Assembly (NCBI GenBank): GCA_050330195.1
Contig: JBHJOB010000003.1
Location: forward strand, 1 to 64,000
Reading direction: 5' to 3'
Source of the DNA: JAHQVI01 sp050330195
GTDB taxonomy: Bacteria > Pseudomonadota > Alphaproteobacteria > Rhizobiales > Rhodomicrobiaceae
Length of the DNA stretch: 64,000 nucleotides
Numbering within the stretch: the first letter of the stretch is position 1; every line of letters begins with the position of its first letter. The position numbers and the translations under genes are program-made. Shown here piece by piece: positions 27,833 through 41,267 of the stretch. The notes beneath the pieces are model-generated. The model saw only the letters and a list, made by a program, of their open reading frames with translations, was not told the DNA's origin and did no database searches.

Positions 27833-30439
27833 ATGCACCCACATGCACCCGTAATGCCCCCGCCGCGGCAAAAGAAGCGCCGGAAGAGCCTCGTTCTGCG
27901 CTTTCTCGGTTTTGCCTTTACCGCAGGCGCCGTTCTTTTTCTCGTCGGCTCCGCCATCGCCGGTTACTTCCTGTGGCAGATTTCGCAGGAATTGCCCGAC
28001 TATGAAGGGCTGGCAAAATACGAACCGGCGGTGATGACGCGCGTTCACGCCAATGACGGCAGCCTGATCGGCGAATTCGCGCGTCAAAAGCGCGTCTATG
28101 TCCCGATAACGGCCATTCCCAAACAACTGATCCATGCCTTCATATCGGCGGAAGACCAGAATTTCTATCAGCACACAGGGCTTGACTTCAGAGGCATCAT
28201 GCGCGCCGTCGTCCAGAACGGGCGGCGTTTTCTGGGCATGGGCGGCAGCAGGGAAGGCGCTTCCACGATCACGCAGCAGGTCGCCAAGAACTTCTTCCTG
28301 ACCCCGGAACAAAGCCTGAAGCGCAAGGTGATGGAGGCTTTGCTCGCGATCCGTATCGAACGGGCCTTTCCAAAAGACAAGATCATGGAGTTGTATCTCA
28401 ACGAGATCTATTTCGGGATGGGCTCCTACGGTGTCGCGGCGGCGTCGCTGAACTATTTCGGCAAGGAGTTGCAGGATCTTACCATCGAGGAATGCGCCTA
28501 TCTGGCCGCCCTGCCGAAAGCTCCGAACAACTATCACCCCTTTCGCCACACCGAGCGCGCGGTTGCCCGCCGCAACTGGGTGATCAGCCGCATGGTTGCC
28601 GAAGGGCATATCGATCCGGCTGAAGCCGAGGTGGCCGAGAAGCAGCCGCTGACCGTGAGCCCCCGTCCATTCGGCGTGACGCAATTCGCCGCCGAATATT
28701 TCGCCGAGGAAGTCCGGCGCACATTGATCAATCTGTATGGCGAAGACAATCTTTACGGCGGCGGTCTCTCGGTGCGAACCACGCTCGACCCGGAATTGCA
28801 GAAGCTTGCGCGAAAGGCGCTGCGCGAGGGGCTCGTCCGCTATGACCGCAAGCAGGGCTATCGCGGGCCGGTCAATAAGATCGGAACCTCCGGCGACTGG
28901 GGCGCGGCACTCGCCGAAATCGAGGTCCTGTCCGATCTCGAACCGTGGAAGCTGGGCGTCGTCCTGGAGGCAAGCGAAAAGCGGGCCGTTGTCGGCCTGA
29001 GGCCAGATCGAACGGCAGCCCGCAAGATCGAGACAGACCGCAAGACGGTGGAGTTGCCGCTCGACAACGTCAAATGGGCGCGCGAACCAAAGGGGACGGA
29101 CAAACGCGGGACGATGCGCCTTGGCAACAAGATCAAGGCCGTGACCGACGTTCTTTCACCCGGCGACGTGATCTATGTCGCCCCGAAAGCGGAAATAAAC
29201 CCTGACGATGAAGAGGACGAGAAGGAAGAAGCCGGCAAGGCCGATGGCTGGCGGCTCGTACAGATCCCCGAGGTCGACGGCGCCATTCTGGTGATGGACC
29301 CGTATACCGGCCGCGTTCTTGCCGATGTCGGCGGCTTCAGCTTCGCGGGCAGCGAGTTCGACCGCGCCATTCAAGCAAAACGCCAGCCCGGTTCGTCGTT
29401 CAAGCCGGTTGTCTACGCAACGGCGCTCGACAATGGCTACACGCCCTCCAGCATCGTCCTTGACGCGCCTCTTGCTATCGAGCAGGGCGGGGGGCAGGAC
29501 ATCTGGAAGCCGGAGAACTACGAGAATAAGTTCTACGGACCGTCGACCTTGCGGCTTGGCCTGGAGAAATCACGCAACCTGATGACGGTGCGTCTGGCGC
29601 AGGATCTCGGCATGCCGCTGATTGCGGAATATTCGCGCCGCTTCAATGTCTACGATCAATTGCCGCCGCTGCTGTCGATGGCGCTGGGCGCGGGCGAGAC
29701 GACGCTCATGCGCATGGTGACCTCCTATGCGTCGTTCGCCAATGGGGGCAAGCGCGTGGAGCCGACCCTGATCGATCGCATTCAGGATCGCTATGGCCGC
29801 ACCATCTGGCGTCACGACAATCGCGAATGCGTCGGCTGCTCCGCCGAGGACTGGCAGAATCAGCCGGCGCCGGAGTTGCCCGACAACCGCAAGCAGATCA
29901 TCCATCCGCATTCGGCATACCAGACCGTATCCATGCTGGAGGGCGTGGTGAAACGCGGCACCGGCTACAGGGTCTCCAAGGTTGGCAAGCCGCTCGCGGG
30001 CAAGACCGGCACCACGAATGACGAGAAGGACGCTTGGTTCGTCGGCTTCTCTCCGGATCTCGTTGCGGGCGTGTTCGTCGGTTTCGACAATCCCAAGCCG
30101 ATGGGCAAGGGCGCGACCGGCGGTGGTATCGCCTCGCCGATCTTCCGAGACTTCATGAAATGGGCGCTGGCCGACAAGCCCGCGACGCCATTCCGCGTAC
30201 CGCCGGGGATCAAGCTGGTTCGCATTGACGCCAAGACCGGCATGCGCGCGCAGCAGGGCGACCAGCGCACGATCCTCGAAGCCTACAAGCCCAATGAGGA
30301 GCCGCTGGATCCATTCTCCTTCGTTACCTATCCGGGCGCCGATATCGGCGCATCGGGCGGCGGCGGCGGAGGAGGAGGAGGCGGGGCAACCGCAGGCGGT
30401 GGCTTCTCGCGGCAGCCACAGGCCGGCGGCCTCTACTGA
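27833..30439 (+). CDS. mrcA: Penicillin-binding protein 1A (bifunctional transglycosylase/transpeptidase)
   Basis: 868 residues from the ATG at 27833; the frame is open from a TTG at 27773 but those 20 residues are unconvincing. A basic N-terminus (RQKKRRK) precedes one membrane helix. The GT51 transglycosylase domain has the catalytic Glu in SAEDQNFYQHTGLD and GGSREGASTITQQVAKN. An OB-like insert is acidic (DDEEDEKEEAG). The transpeptidase shows the catalytic SSFK in KRQPGSSFKPV and GKTGTTND. The C-terminus ends in a Gly-rich tail. It polymerises and crosslinks peptidoglycan. Between amiC and prfB, a conserved order. Confidence 0.97.
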   Translation: MHPHAPVMPPPRQKKRRKSLVLRFLGFAFTAGAVLFLVGSAIAGYFLWQISQELPDYEGLAKYEPAVMTRVHANDGSLIGEFARQKRVYVPITAIPKQLIHAFISAEDQNFYQHTGLDFRGIMRAVVQNGRRFLGMGGSREGASTITQQVAKNFFLTPEQSLKRKVMEALLAIRIERAFPKDKIMELYLNEIYFGMGSYGVAAASLNYFGKELQDLTIEECAYLAALPKAPNNYHPFRHTERAVARRNWVISRMVAEGHIDPAEAEVAEKQPLTVSPRPFGVTQFAAEYFAEEVRRTLINLYGEDNLYGGGLSVRTTLDPELQKLARKALREGLVRYDRKQGYRGPVNKIGTSGDWGAALAEIEVLSDLEPWKLGVVLEASEKRAVVGLRPDRTAARKIETDRKTVELPLDNVKWAREPKGTDKRGTMRLGNKIKAVTDVLSPGDVIYVAPKAEINPDDEEDEKEEAGKADGWRLVQIPEVDGAILVMDPYTGRVLADVGGFSFAGSEFDRAIQAKRQPGSSFKPVVYATALDNGYTPSSIVLDAPLAIEQGGGQDIWKPENYENKFYGPSTLRLGLEKSRNLMTVRLAQDLGMPLIAEYSRRFNVYDQLPPLLSMALGAGETTLMRMVTSYASFANGGKRVEPTLIDRIQDRYGRTIWRHDNRECVGCSAEDWQNQPAPELPDNRKQIIHPHSAYQTVSMLEGVVKRGTGYRVSKVGKPLAGKTGTTNDEKDAWFVGFSPDLVAGVFVGFDNPKPMGKGATGGGIASPIFRDFMKWALADKPATPFRVPPGIKLVRIDAKTGMRAQQGDQRTILEAYKPNEEPLDPFSFVTYPGADIGASGGGGGGGGGGATAGGGFSRQPQAGGLY

Positions 30440-30514
30440 CCTCACATTTGTTTACAGACGGGCGGCGCTCATGTTATCGGCGCCGCCTGACATTTTTATC
30501 CGGAGATTTTCATC

Positions 30515-31646
30515 ATGCGCGCCGAAACGCAGGGAATTGTCGATCGCATCAAGGAGTCCCTTACGCTGCTGCGGAGGCATCTTTGACTGGGACAACGCCA
30601 CCATCCGCCTCAAGGAACTGAACGCCCGCGCCGAAGATCCCGACCTCTGGAACGATTCGCAGAATGCGCGCGCCGTCATGCGCGAGCGCCAGCAACTGGA
30701 AGATTCCATCAACGCCTATACCGAGCTGGAAAGCGGCCTGAGCGACAATCTCGAACTCATCGCGCTCGGTGAGGAAGAGGGCGACAGGGAAATCGTCGCG
30801 GACGCGGAGAAAGCGTTGGCCGAACTCGCCCGTAGGGCATCCACGCTCGAAGTCGAGGCGCTGCTTTCCGGCGAGGCGGACGGCAATGACGCGTTTCTCG
30901 AAGTCCACGCCGGCGCAGGCGGCACGGAAAGCCAGGACTGGGCGCAGATGTTGTCGCGCATGTATCTGCGCTGGGCCGAGCAGCGTCGCTTCAAGACCGA
31001 AGTGATCGAGGCCAGCGCCGGCGAAGAGGCCGGTCTGAAATCCATCACGGTGCAGATCAAGGGCCAGAACGCCTATGGCTGGCTGAAGACGGAGTCGGGC
31101 GTGCATCGGCTCGTGCGGATTTCGCCCTACGATTCCAACGCACGCCGGCATACGAGTTTCGCTTCGGTCTGGGTCTACCCGGCGATCAATGACGAGATCA
31201 ACATCGACGTCAATGAAGGCGACTGCCGGATCGACACCTATAGGTCGAGCGGCGCGGGCGGCCAGCATGTGAACACGACGGATAGCGCTGTCCGCATTAC
31301 CCACTTGCCCACCGGCATTGTTGTTCAGTGCCAGAACGAACGCTCGCAGCACAAGAACAAGGCAACCGCCTGGTCGATGCTGAAGGCGCGGCTCTATGAG
31401 TTGGAGCTGAAAAAGCGCGAGGAAGCCGCGCAAGCGGAAGCCGCCGGCAAGACCGAAATCGGCTGGGGCCATCAGATCCGCTCCTATGTGCTGCAGCCCT
31501 ATCAGCTTGTGAAGGATCTGCGCACGGGCGTTGAAAGCACCAACCCGTCAGCGGTTCTGGACGGCGAGATCGACAGCTTTGTCGAAGCGGCGCTGGCCCA
31601 GCGCATCGAGGGCGGCACGCCGGCGGAGATCGAGGATCTGGATTAA
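30515..31646 (+). CDS. prfB: Peptide chain release factor 2, with programmed +1 frameshift
   Basis: Translation starts at the ATG 30515 (CGGAGA upstream) and reads 23 codons to an in-frame TGA at 30584-30586. Reading then resumes in +1 at GAC 30585, giving a 376-residue product. The shift site CTT TGA C with an upstream Shine-Dalgarno-like CGGAGG (30571-30576) matches the known autoregulatory site of prfB. After the shift the protein starts FDWDNATIRLKELNARAEDPDLW, typical of RF2, and contains the GGQ motif (GAGGQHVNTTDSA). RF2 releases peptides at UGA and UAA codons, so the UGA senses its own level. Follows mrcA by 75 bp. Confidence 0.97.
30571..30587 (+). promoter_or_regulatory. Programmed +1 frameshift site of prfB
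   Basis: CGGAGG at 30571-30576, then CAT CTT TGA C. The internal Shine-Dalgarno-like block sits three bases before the CTT slippery codon, the spacing used by the E. coli site. Frameshifting occurs when RF2 is scarce and UGA is read slowly. Confidence 0.93.
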
Positions 31647-32073
31647 TTGTCCGGCCGTGCGCATTCCGGTCCGGCTTTCGCACGTCGGAAGCGCGACAAC
31701 GAACTGTGACATTCCTCCCTGCCCCGCCTGCTTGCCAGGATGAACAATTTCTGTCATTCTCAGCAGGGTAGGTCAGTCTTGCTGTCCTTTGCGACGTTCA
31801 GCTCGCTCGTTTTTTCTGGTTACAGAAAGCACGGGCGGGGTGTTTTGCGCGCGAAAGACACGAAATCGGACTAGGATTGGCTTTCCCATACTGGCGGAGA
31901 GTGTGTTTGCCGATCCTCCATGAGGGGCGGTCAGCAGGCATGACTATCCATCAGAACCGGATGCAGAGACTGCCTTGGGGGTCCTTAGCAAGGGGCATGG
32001 CAGCCTGCTTGATCGATAGCCCGGCGCTGGCAGAGCGCCGTATGCCAAGCATATCGGGGCAAGTAACGACACC
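31647..32073 (+). other. Intergenic region between prfB and gltB
   Basis: 427 bp with no supported gene. A weak hairpin with CGTGCG/CGCACG arms (31656-31684) just after prfB lacks a T-run and may or may not be a terminator. The remainder should hold the gltB promoter, but no clear -35/-10 pair or palindrome stands out. Confidence 0.4.
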
Positions 32074-36797
<4,724 letters not shown>

Positions 36798-36801
<4 letters not shown>

Positions 36802-37397
36802 ACAAGGTGAGGATCTTCGGCGATCTGAACTCCGGCAATTGCCTTAAGGTGAAATGGACGGCTGAATATCTCGGCCTGCCATTCACCTGGCAGCCGGTCG
36901 ACATGATGGCGGGCGAAACCCGGGAAACCGGATTTCTGGAACGTTTTCCCTTTGGCCAGATCCCCGCGATTGCCTTCGATGACGGGCGCACACTGGCGCA
37001 GTCCAACGCCATCATCCGCTATCTGGCGCACGGTTCGCGGCTGCTGCCGGACGATACGTTCGCGCAGGCGAAGGTCGATGAATGGCTGTTCTGGGAGCAA
37101 TATTCCCACGAACCTTATATCGCCGTCTGCCGGTTCCATATGGTGTATAAAGAGCAATCGAAGGAAACGCGCGAGGCCTGGCGCGTCGAACGCGGCGAGG
37201 CGGCGCTCGATCTGATGGAGCGTCATCTGACGGGACGCGACTGGTTCGCCGGACCGGATATGACGATTGCCGACATTTCGCTGCTCGCCTATACGCGCGT
37301 GGCGCATGAGGGCGGGTTTGATTTGAGCGCACGGCAACAGCTGCGCAGCTGGATCGGCCGCGCGGAAACGGAATTGAGTTTGGCCGCAGCCGCCTGA
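36798..37397 (+). CDS. Glutathione S-transferase family protein between gltB and gltD
   Basis: 199 residues. The N-terminal thioredoxin-like domain (VRIFGDLNSGNCLKVKWTAEYLGLPF, with QIPAIAFDDGRTLAQSNAIIRYLA containing the glutathione-binding cis-Pro and Ser) is followed by an all-helical C-terminal domain (residues about 90-199, TIADISLLAYTRVA). The start is a TTG overlapping the gltB stop (TTGA); a GTG three codons later is the alternative. Its position inside the gltB-gltD operon, with 33 bp to gltD, indicates co-expression with glutamate synthase. Function unknown; a role in redox protection or glutathione use linked to glutamate supply is speculative. Confidence 0.9.
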
Positions 37398-37430
37398 ATT
37401 ATGGCGGCGCGACAGGACGGGAGAACACTG

Positions 37431-38849
37431 ATGGGTAAACCAACCGGATTTCTTGAGATCGAGCGTCAGGACCGCGCCTATGCGCCGGCTTCCGACCGTG
37501 TACGGCATTACAAGGAGTTCGTGATTCCGCTGGAAGACCGCGAAGTCGGCCGGCAGGCGGCGCGCTGCATGGATTGCGGCATCCCCTATTGCCATACGGG
37601 CTGCCCGGTCAACAACCAGATCCCGGACTGGAACGACCTCGTCTATCATGGCGACTGGGAGGATGCCGCGCGCAATCTTCATTCCACGAACAATTTTCCC
37701 GAAGTCACCGGCCGCGTCTGTCCTGCACCGTGCGAAGCGGCGTGTACGCTCAATCTCGAAGACATACCCGTCACGATCAAGACCATCGAATGCACCATCG
37801 CCGACAAGGCGTTTCAGGAAGGCTGGGTGAAGCCCGAGCCGCCGGAGCGGAAAACCGGCAAGCGGGTAGCGGTCGTCGGGTCGGGACCCGCCGGTCTGGC
37901 AGCCGCGCAGCAACTGGCGCGCGCGGGGCACGATGTTCATGTCTTCGAGAAATTCGCCAAGCCGGGCGGCCTGCTGCGCTATGGCATCCCCGATTTCAAG
38001 ATGGAGAAAACCATTGTCGAACGCCGCGTTCGCCAGATGGAGCTTGAGGGCGTGACCTTCCATTGCAATGTCCATGTGGGCGTCGACAGGACGGCAGCCG
38101 AGCTTGAAGCTGAATTCGACGCGGTGCTGCTCGCAGGCGGAGCGGAAAAGCCGCGCGACCTGCCGCTGGAGGGGCGCGACCTTGAAGGCATCGAATTCGC
38201 GATGAACTTCCTGCCGCAGCAGAACCGCCGCGTGTCCGGCGAAGAGCTCGGCGACGTCGAGCCGATCCTGGCGACCGGCAAGCATGTGGTCGTGATCGGC
38301 GGCGGCGATACCGGGTCGGACTGCATCGGCACGTCCTTCCGGCAGGGCGCGCTCAGCGTCACCCAGCTTGAAATCATGCCGCAGCCACCGCTCAAGGAAA
38401 ACAAGCTGATGACGTGGCCGAACTGGCCGCTGAAGCTGCGCACCTCCTCCAGCCAGGCGGAAGGCGCGGAGCGCGATTTCAGCGTCATGACGCAGTATTT
38501 TTCCGGCGCGAACGGCAAGGTGGAAAAGCTGCATTGCGTACGCGTGGATGAGAAGATGCAGCCGGTGCCGGGCTCAGAATTCGAGCTGAAGGCCGATCTG
38601 GTGCTGCTGGCAATGGGCTTCGTCAGCCCTGTGCATGAGGGCATGATCGGGGAGTTGAGCGTCGAGTTGGACGGGCGCGGCAATGTGAAAGCCAATGAGC
38701 GCGAATATCTCACCAGCCGGGACAAGGTCTTCGCCGCCGGCGACATGCGGCGCGGTCAGTCGCTCGTCGTCTGGGCAATCCGCGAAGGGCGGCAGGCGGC
38801 CCACGCCATAGACAAATATCTGATGGGTCACACGGATCTGCCGCGCTGA
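37431..38849 (+). CDS. gltD: Glutamate synthase (NADPH) small subunit
   Basis: 472 residues from the ATG at 37431, preceded by GGGAGA; a longer frame from 37401 lacks this. The N-terminus has the two iron-sulfur cysteine clusters (CMDCGIPYCHTGCPV and CPAPCEAACTL). Next come an FAD-binding site (VVGSGPAGLAAAQQLARAGHDVHVFE) and an NADPH-binding site (VVIGGGDTGSDCIGTSFRQGA), and the C-terminal FAD motif VFAAGDMRRGQSLVVWAI. It supplies electrons from NADPH to GltB. It ends before a strong terminator. Confidence 0.97.
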   Translation: MGKPTGFLEIERQDRAYAPASDRVRHYKEFVIPLEDREVGRQAARCMDCGIPYCHTGCPVNNQIPDWNDLVYHGDWEDAARNLHSTNNFPEVTGRVCPAPCEAACTLNLEDIPVTIKTIECTIADKAFQEGWVKPEPPERKTGKRVAVVGSGPAGLAAAQQLARAGHDVHVFEKFAKPGGLLRYGIPDFKMEKTIVERRVRQMELEGVTFHCNVHVGVDRTAAELEAEFDAVLLAGGAEKPRDLPLEGRDLEGIEFAMNFLPQQNRRVSGEELGDVEPILATGKHVVVIGGGDTGSDCIGTSFRQGALSVTQLEIMPQPPLKENKLMTWPNWPLKLRTSSSQAEGAERDFSVMTQYFSGANGKVEKLHCVRVDEKMQPVPGSEFELKADLVLLAMGFVSPVHEGMIGELSVELDGRGNVKANEREYLTSRDKVFAAGDMRRGQSLVVWAIREGRQAAHAIDKYLMGHTDLPR

Positions 38850-38921
38850 TCGGGGAAATGGAAGCGATCCGGCGGTTGAAACGCCGTCATTCCAGCGCCA
38901 TTTCCGTCAGTTCATAGTCTG

Positions 38922-38952
38922 AAAAGCGCGCCCGGCTCACAGCGCGCTTTTT
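38922..38952 (+). terminator. Rho-independent terminator of the gltB-GST-gltD operon
   Basis: AAGCGCGC and GCGCGCTT form a perfect 8-bp stem followed by TTTTTC, 73 bp after the gltD stop. A-run on the opposite side means it could also act leftward. Confidence 0.85.
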
Positions 38953-39026
38953 CATTTGCGAAAGCTCCTGTTCAGGGATGCCGGGTATCATGCCGGTAAG
39001 TTGACCCACCGGGGAGGGATTTCTGG

Positions 39027-40115
39027 ATGTCTTCATTCTGGTTGAGGCGCCGCCGTGAAGCGCGCTCGCCGCAAATGGCGCTGCTGGCGTCGCTCGTGCT
39101 CGCGGCCGCCGGCCTGCTCGCCAGCGCCCATGCGCAAAAAGCTGAAATCGCCGATCTCCCTCCGCATCAGCCGGTCAGGATCGAGGCGCACCCCTTTCAT
39201 TTTGCGCCCGCCGAACGGTCTCGCAGGACATTCGGCCGGCTGGAATGGCGCGGCGGGTTGCGCCTTTCCTCGCCAAGCTCAGTTTTCGGCGGCTATTCCG
39301 CGATCGGACTGAGCCCGGATGGCAGGGAACTGATCGCGATTTCCGACGCCGGAAGCTGGCTGAGCGCCCGCATTGAACGCAAGGACGGAAAGCTTGCCGG
39401 CTTGAGCGATGCGCGGATCGGACCGATCCCGCAGAAGGACGGGCGGCCCTTGCAAAAGCGCTGGCATCGCGATGCCGAATCGCTTGCCCGGCTCGATGAC
39501 GGGCCCGGTCTCGACGGGCGTTATTTCATCGGCTTTGAAGGCTATCATCGGCTCGATGAATATGAATTCAGGGACGGCGCGTTTCACGGCCCCATCCGGC
39601 GCGGCGGTCTCCCCGCCAATCTGCGCAAGATGCCGTCCAATCAGGGGCTGGAAGGCGTCACGCGGCTTCGCGGCGGCCCCAATGCCGGCGGGCTTGTGAT
39701 GTTTGCCGAGCGCAAGCTCGACAGCCGCGGCGAGCATACCGGTTCGCTCGTGGCGGGCGGCAAGGCCTATCCGATGACACTCGCGCGGAAAGCCCAATAC
39801 GACGTTACCGCCCTGGCCAGCCTGAAGGATGGCAGTCTGCTGGTTCTGGAGCGCAGCTTTGTCAGACGGGCGCTGAAACTGGATATCAGACTGCGGCTGA
39901 TCCCGGCCGATGAGATCAAGCCGGGCGCGCGGCTCACGGGTGAAGTGCTCTTCGACGCCGACCAGCGCTATACCATCGACAATTTCGAAGGTATGGACGT
40001 GACTGAAACGGCCGATGGCGAGACGCTGATCACGATAATTTCCGACGACAATTTCAGTTTCTTCCAGAGCACGCTGCTCGCGCAGTTCGCACTGACGAAA
40101 CGGCCGAAGCGTTAA
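39027..40115 (+). CDS. Phytase-like esterase domain exported protein
   Basis: 362 residues. Signal peptide to about residue 36 (LLASLVLAAAGLLASAHAQ), then a beta-propeller-like esterase-phytase domain: GGYSAIGLSPDGRELIAISDAGSW, GLEGVTRL, ALASLKDGSLLVLERSF and FEGMDVTETADGETLITIISDDNFSFFQSTLLAQFAL are characteristic of the alphaproteobacterial family. Ribosome site GGGGAGGG precedes the ATG. Substrate unknown; a phosphoester or ester hydrolase in the periplasm is expected. Its end overlaps the convergent gbpR gene by 4 bp. Confidence 0.88.
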   Translation: MSSFWLRRRREARSPQMALLASLVLAAAGLLASAHAQKAEIADLPPHQPVRIEAHPFHFAPAERSRRTFGRLEWRGGLRLSSPSSVFGGYSAIGLSPDGRELIAISDAGSWLSARIERKDGKLAGLSDARIGPIPQKDGRPLQKRWHRDAESLARLDDGPGLDGRYFIGFEGYHRLDEYEFRDGAFHGPIRRGGLPANLRKMPSNQGLEGVTRLRGGPNAGGLVMFAERKLDSRGEHTGSLVAGGKAYPMTLARKAQYDVTALASLKDGSLLVLERSFVRRALKLDIRLRLIPADEIKPGARLTGEVLFDADQRYTIDNFEGMDVTETADGETLITIISDDNFSFFQSTLLAQFALTKRPKR

Positions 40116-41071
40116 AGCGCCGAGGCGACAAGCTCATAGATCGCCTGAGCGGCCGGTGTCGGCGCGCGATCCTTCATGGTGATCAGGGCATAGGGCTCGA
40201 CTTCGAGCGCAAGATCGACCGGCAATTCCTCGATCGCATGGTCCGAGACGGATTTCGACCTGAAAAAGCGCGCCACCGAGGTTGCCACAGGCGCAATCGC
40301 ATTCGTCTGGGCGACCGTCACGATGGTCAGCAGGAATGACGAGGTGTTCAGAACCTTGGCCGGCAGCGGCATGCCTTTGGCGACGAGCGCCGTTTCGACC
40401 GTGGTTCGCAACAGCGCCCCTTCGAGCGGCATGACCCAGTCGAACTCGGCCAGTCGTTCGGTCGCCGCTTCGGGCTTGCGCAGCAGGGGATGGCCGCGCC
40501 GGACGATGAGGCTGATCGGTTCGGGCCCAACGAAACGCGCATTGAACAGACGCGGGTCGTACTGCTTCGGCAAACGCGCCAGGATGAAGTCGAGATTGCC
40601 TTCGACCAGCGCATCTCCGAGGACATCGCTCGTCCCCACCTCGATATTCAGCATGACACGGGGAAAATCCAGACGCCCCTGCCGGACGGAGGGCAGGACA
40701 TGCTCGACCGCCGCCCCCGTCACCGCGCCGATATTCACCACGCCGCTCTCGCCCGCGAGGATTTCATCGAGTTCGCGCTCGGTCTCCTCGACCTCCAGCA
40801 ACATCCGCTTGGCTCGCCTCGCAAACGCCTTGCCCGCCCCGGTCAGGACGATGCCGTGGCTTGTCCTCTGGTACAGTTCCGCCCCCGTGATGCGCTCGAT
40901 TTCGGCGGCGAGGCGCGAGGCGGCCGGTTGCGAAATTGCCAGCGCATCGGCTGCAGCGCTGATCTGTCCGGTCTGCGCCAGCGATGCGAACAGGCGAAAG
41001 TGGACGATCTTCAGCCCCCGCCGCAGCAGGGGTGGAACCGGCGATCTTGCATATTTCTCGTGTGAAATCAT
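40112..41071 (-). CDS. gbpR: LysR-family regulator of the sugar locus (GbpR-like)
   Basis: 319 residues from the ATG 41071 (MISHEKYARS), preceded by GAGGGCACG; the upstream ATG at 41095 has no ribosome site. N-terminal winged helix (LKIVHFRLFASLAQTGQISAAADALAISQPAASRLAAEIER) and C-terminal LysR substrate domain. It is divergent from chvE, the same arrangement as GbpR, the LysR regulator of chvE in Agrobacterium, which responds to arabinose, fucose and galactose. The intergenic dyad at 41104-41119 is the likely operator. Identity of the inducer here is inference. Confidence 0.88.
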   Translation of the reverse strand: MISHEKYARSPVPPLLRRGLKIVHFRLFASLAQTGQISAAADALAISQPAASRLAAEIERITGAELYQRTSHGIVLTGAGKAFARRAKRMLLEVEETERELDEILAGESGVVNIGAVTGAAVEHVLPSVRQGRLDFPRVMLNIEVGTSDVLGDALVEGNLDFILARLPKQYDPRLFNARFVGPEPISLIVRRGHPLLRKPEAATERLAEFDWVMPLEGALLRTTVETALVAKGMPLPAKVLNTSSFLLTIVTVAQTNAIAPVATSVARFFRSKSVSDHAIEELPVDLALEVEPYALITMKDRAPTPAAQAIYELVASAL

Positions 41072-41103
41072 CGTGCCCTCAGTCGTCAGAGCCATATATC
41101 AAA

Positions 41104-41119
41104 ATTATCATATCATAAT
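41104..41119. promoter_or_regulatory. A+T-rich dyad between gbpR and chvE, likely LysR operator
   Basis: Arms ATTAT and ATAAT around a 6-base centre, extended outward by TCAAA and TTTGA at 41099-41129. It lies 32 bp from the gbpR start and 164 bp before chvE, as for LysR regulators that repress themselves and activate a divergent gene. Confidence 0.45.
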
Positions 41120-41267
41120 CACAATTTGAAATTTGACATGCATATCGGCTTTCGCGATCCTGCAGGCCGAGCTGACGAACGAAAAGCACCCAGAAAGCGG
41201 CATGTCAGCCGGGAAACGAAGAATGGCGCGAAACCCAGCCGATCTGGCGCGCCGCAAGGAGGATAAA

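Noticed and set aside
30225..30584. Long frame reading into prfB from inside mrcA
   Set aside because: The true RF2 start is the ATG at 30515 with a +1 shift; the upstream part overlaps mrcA in another frame.
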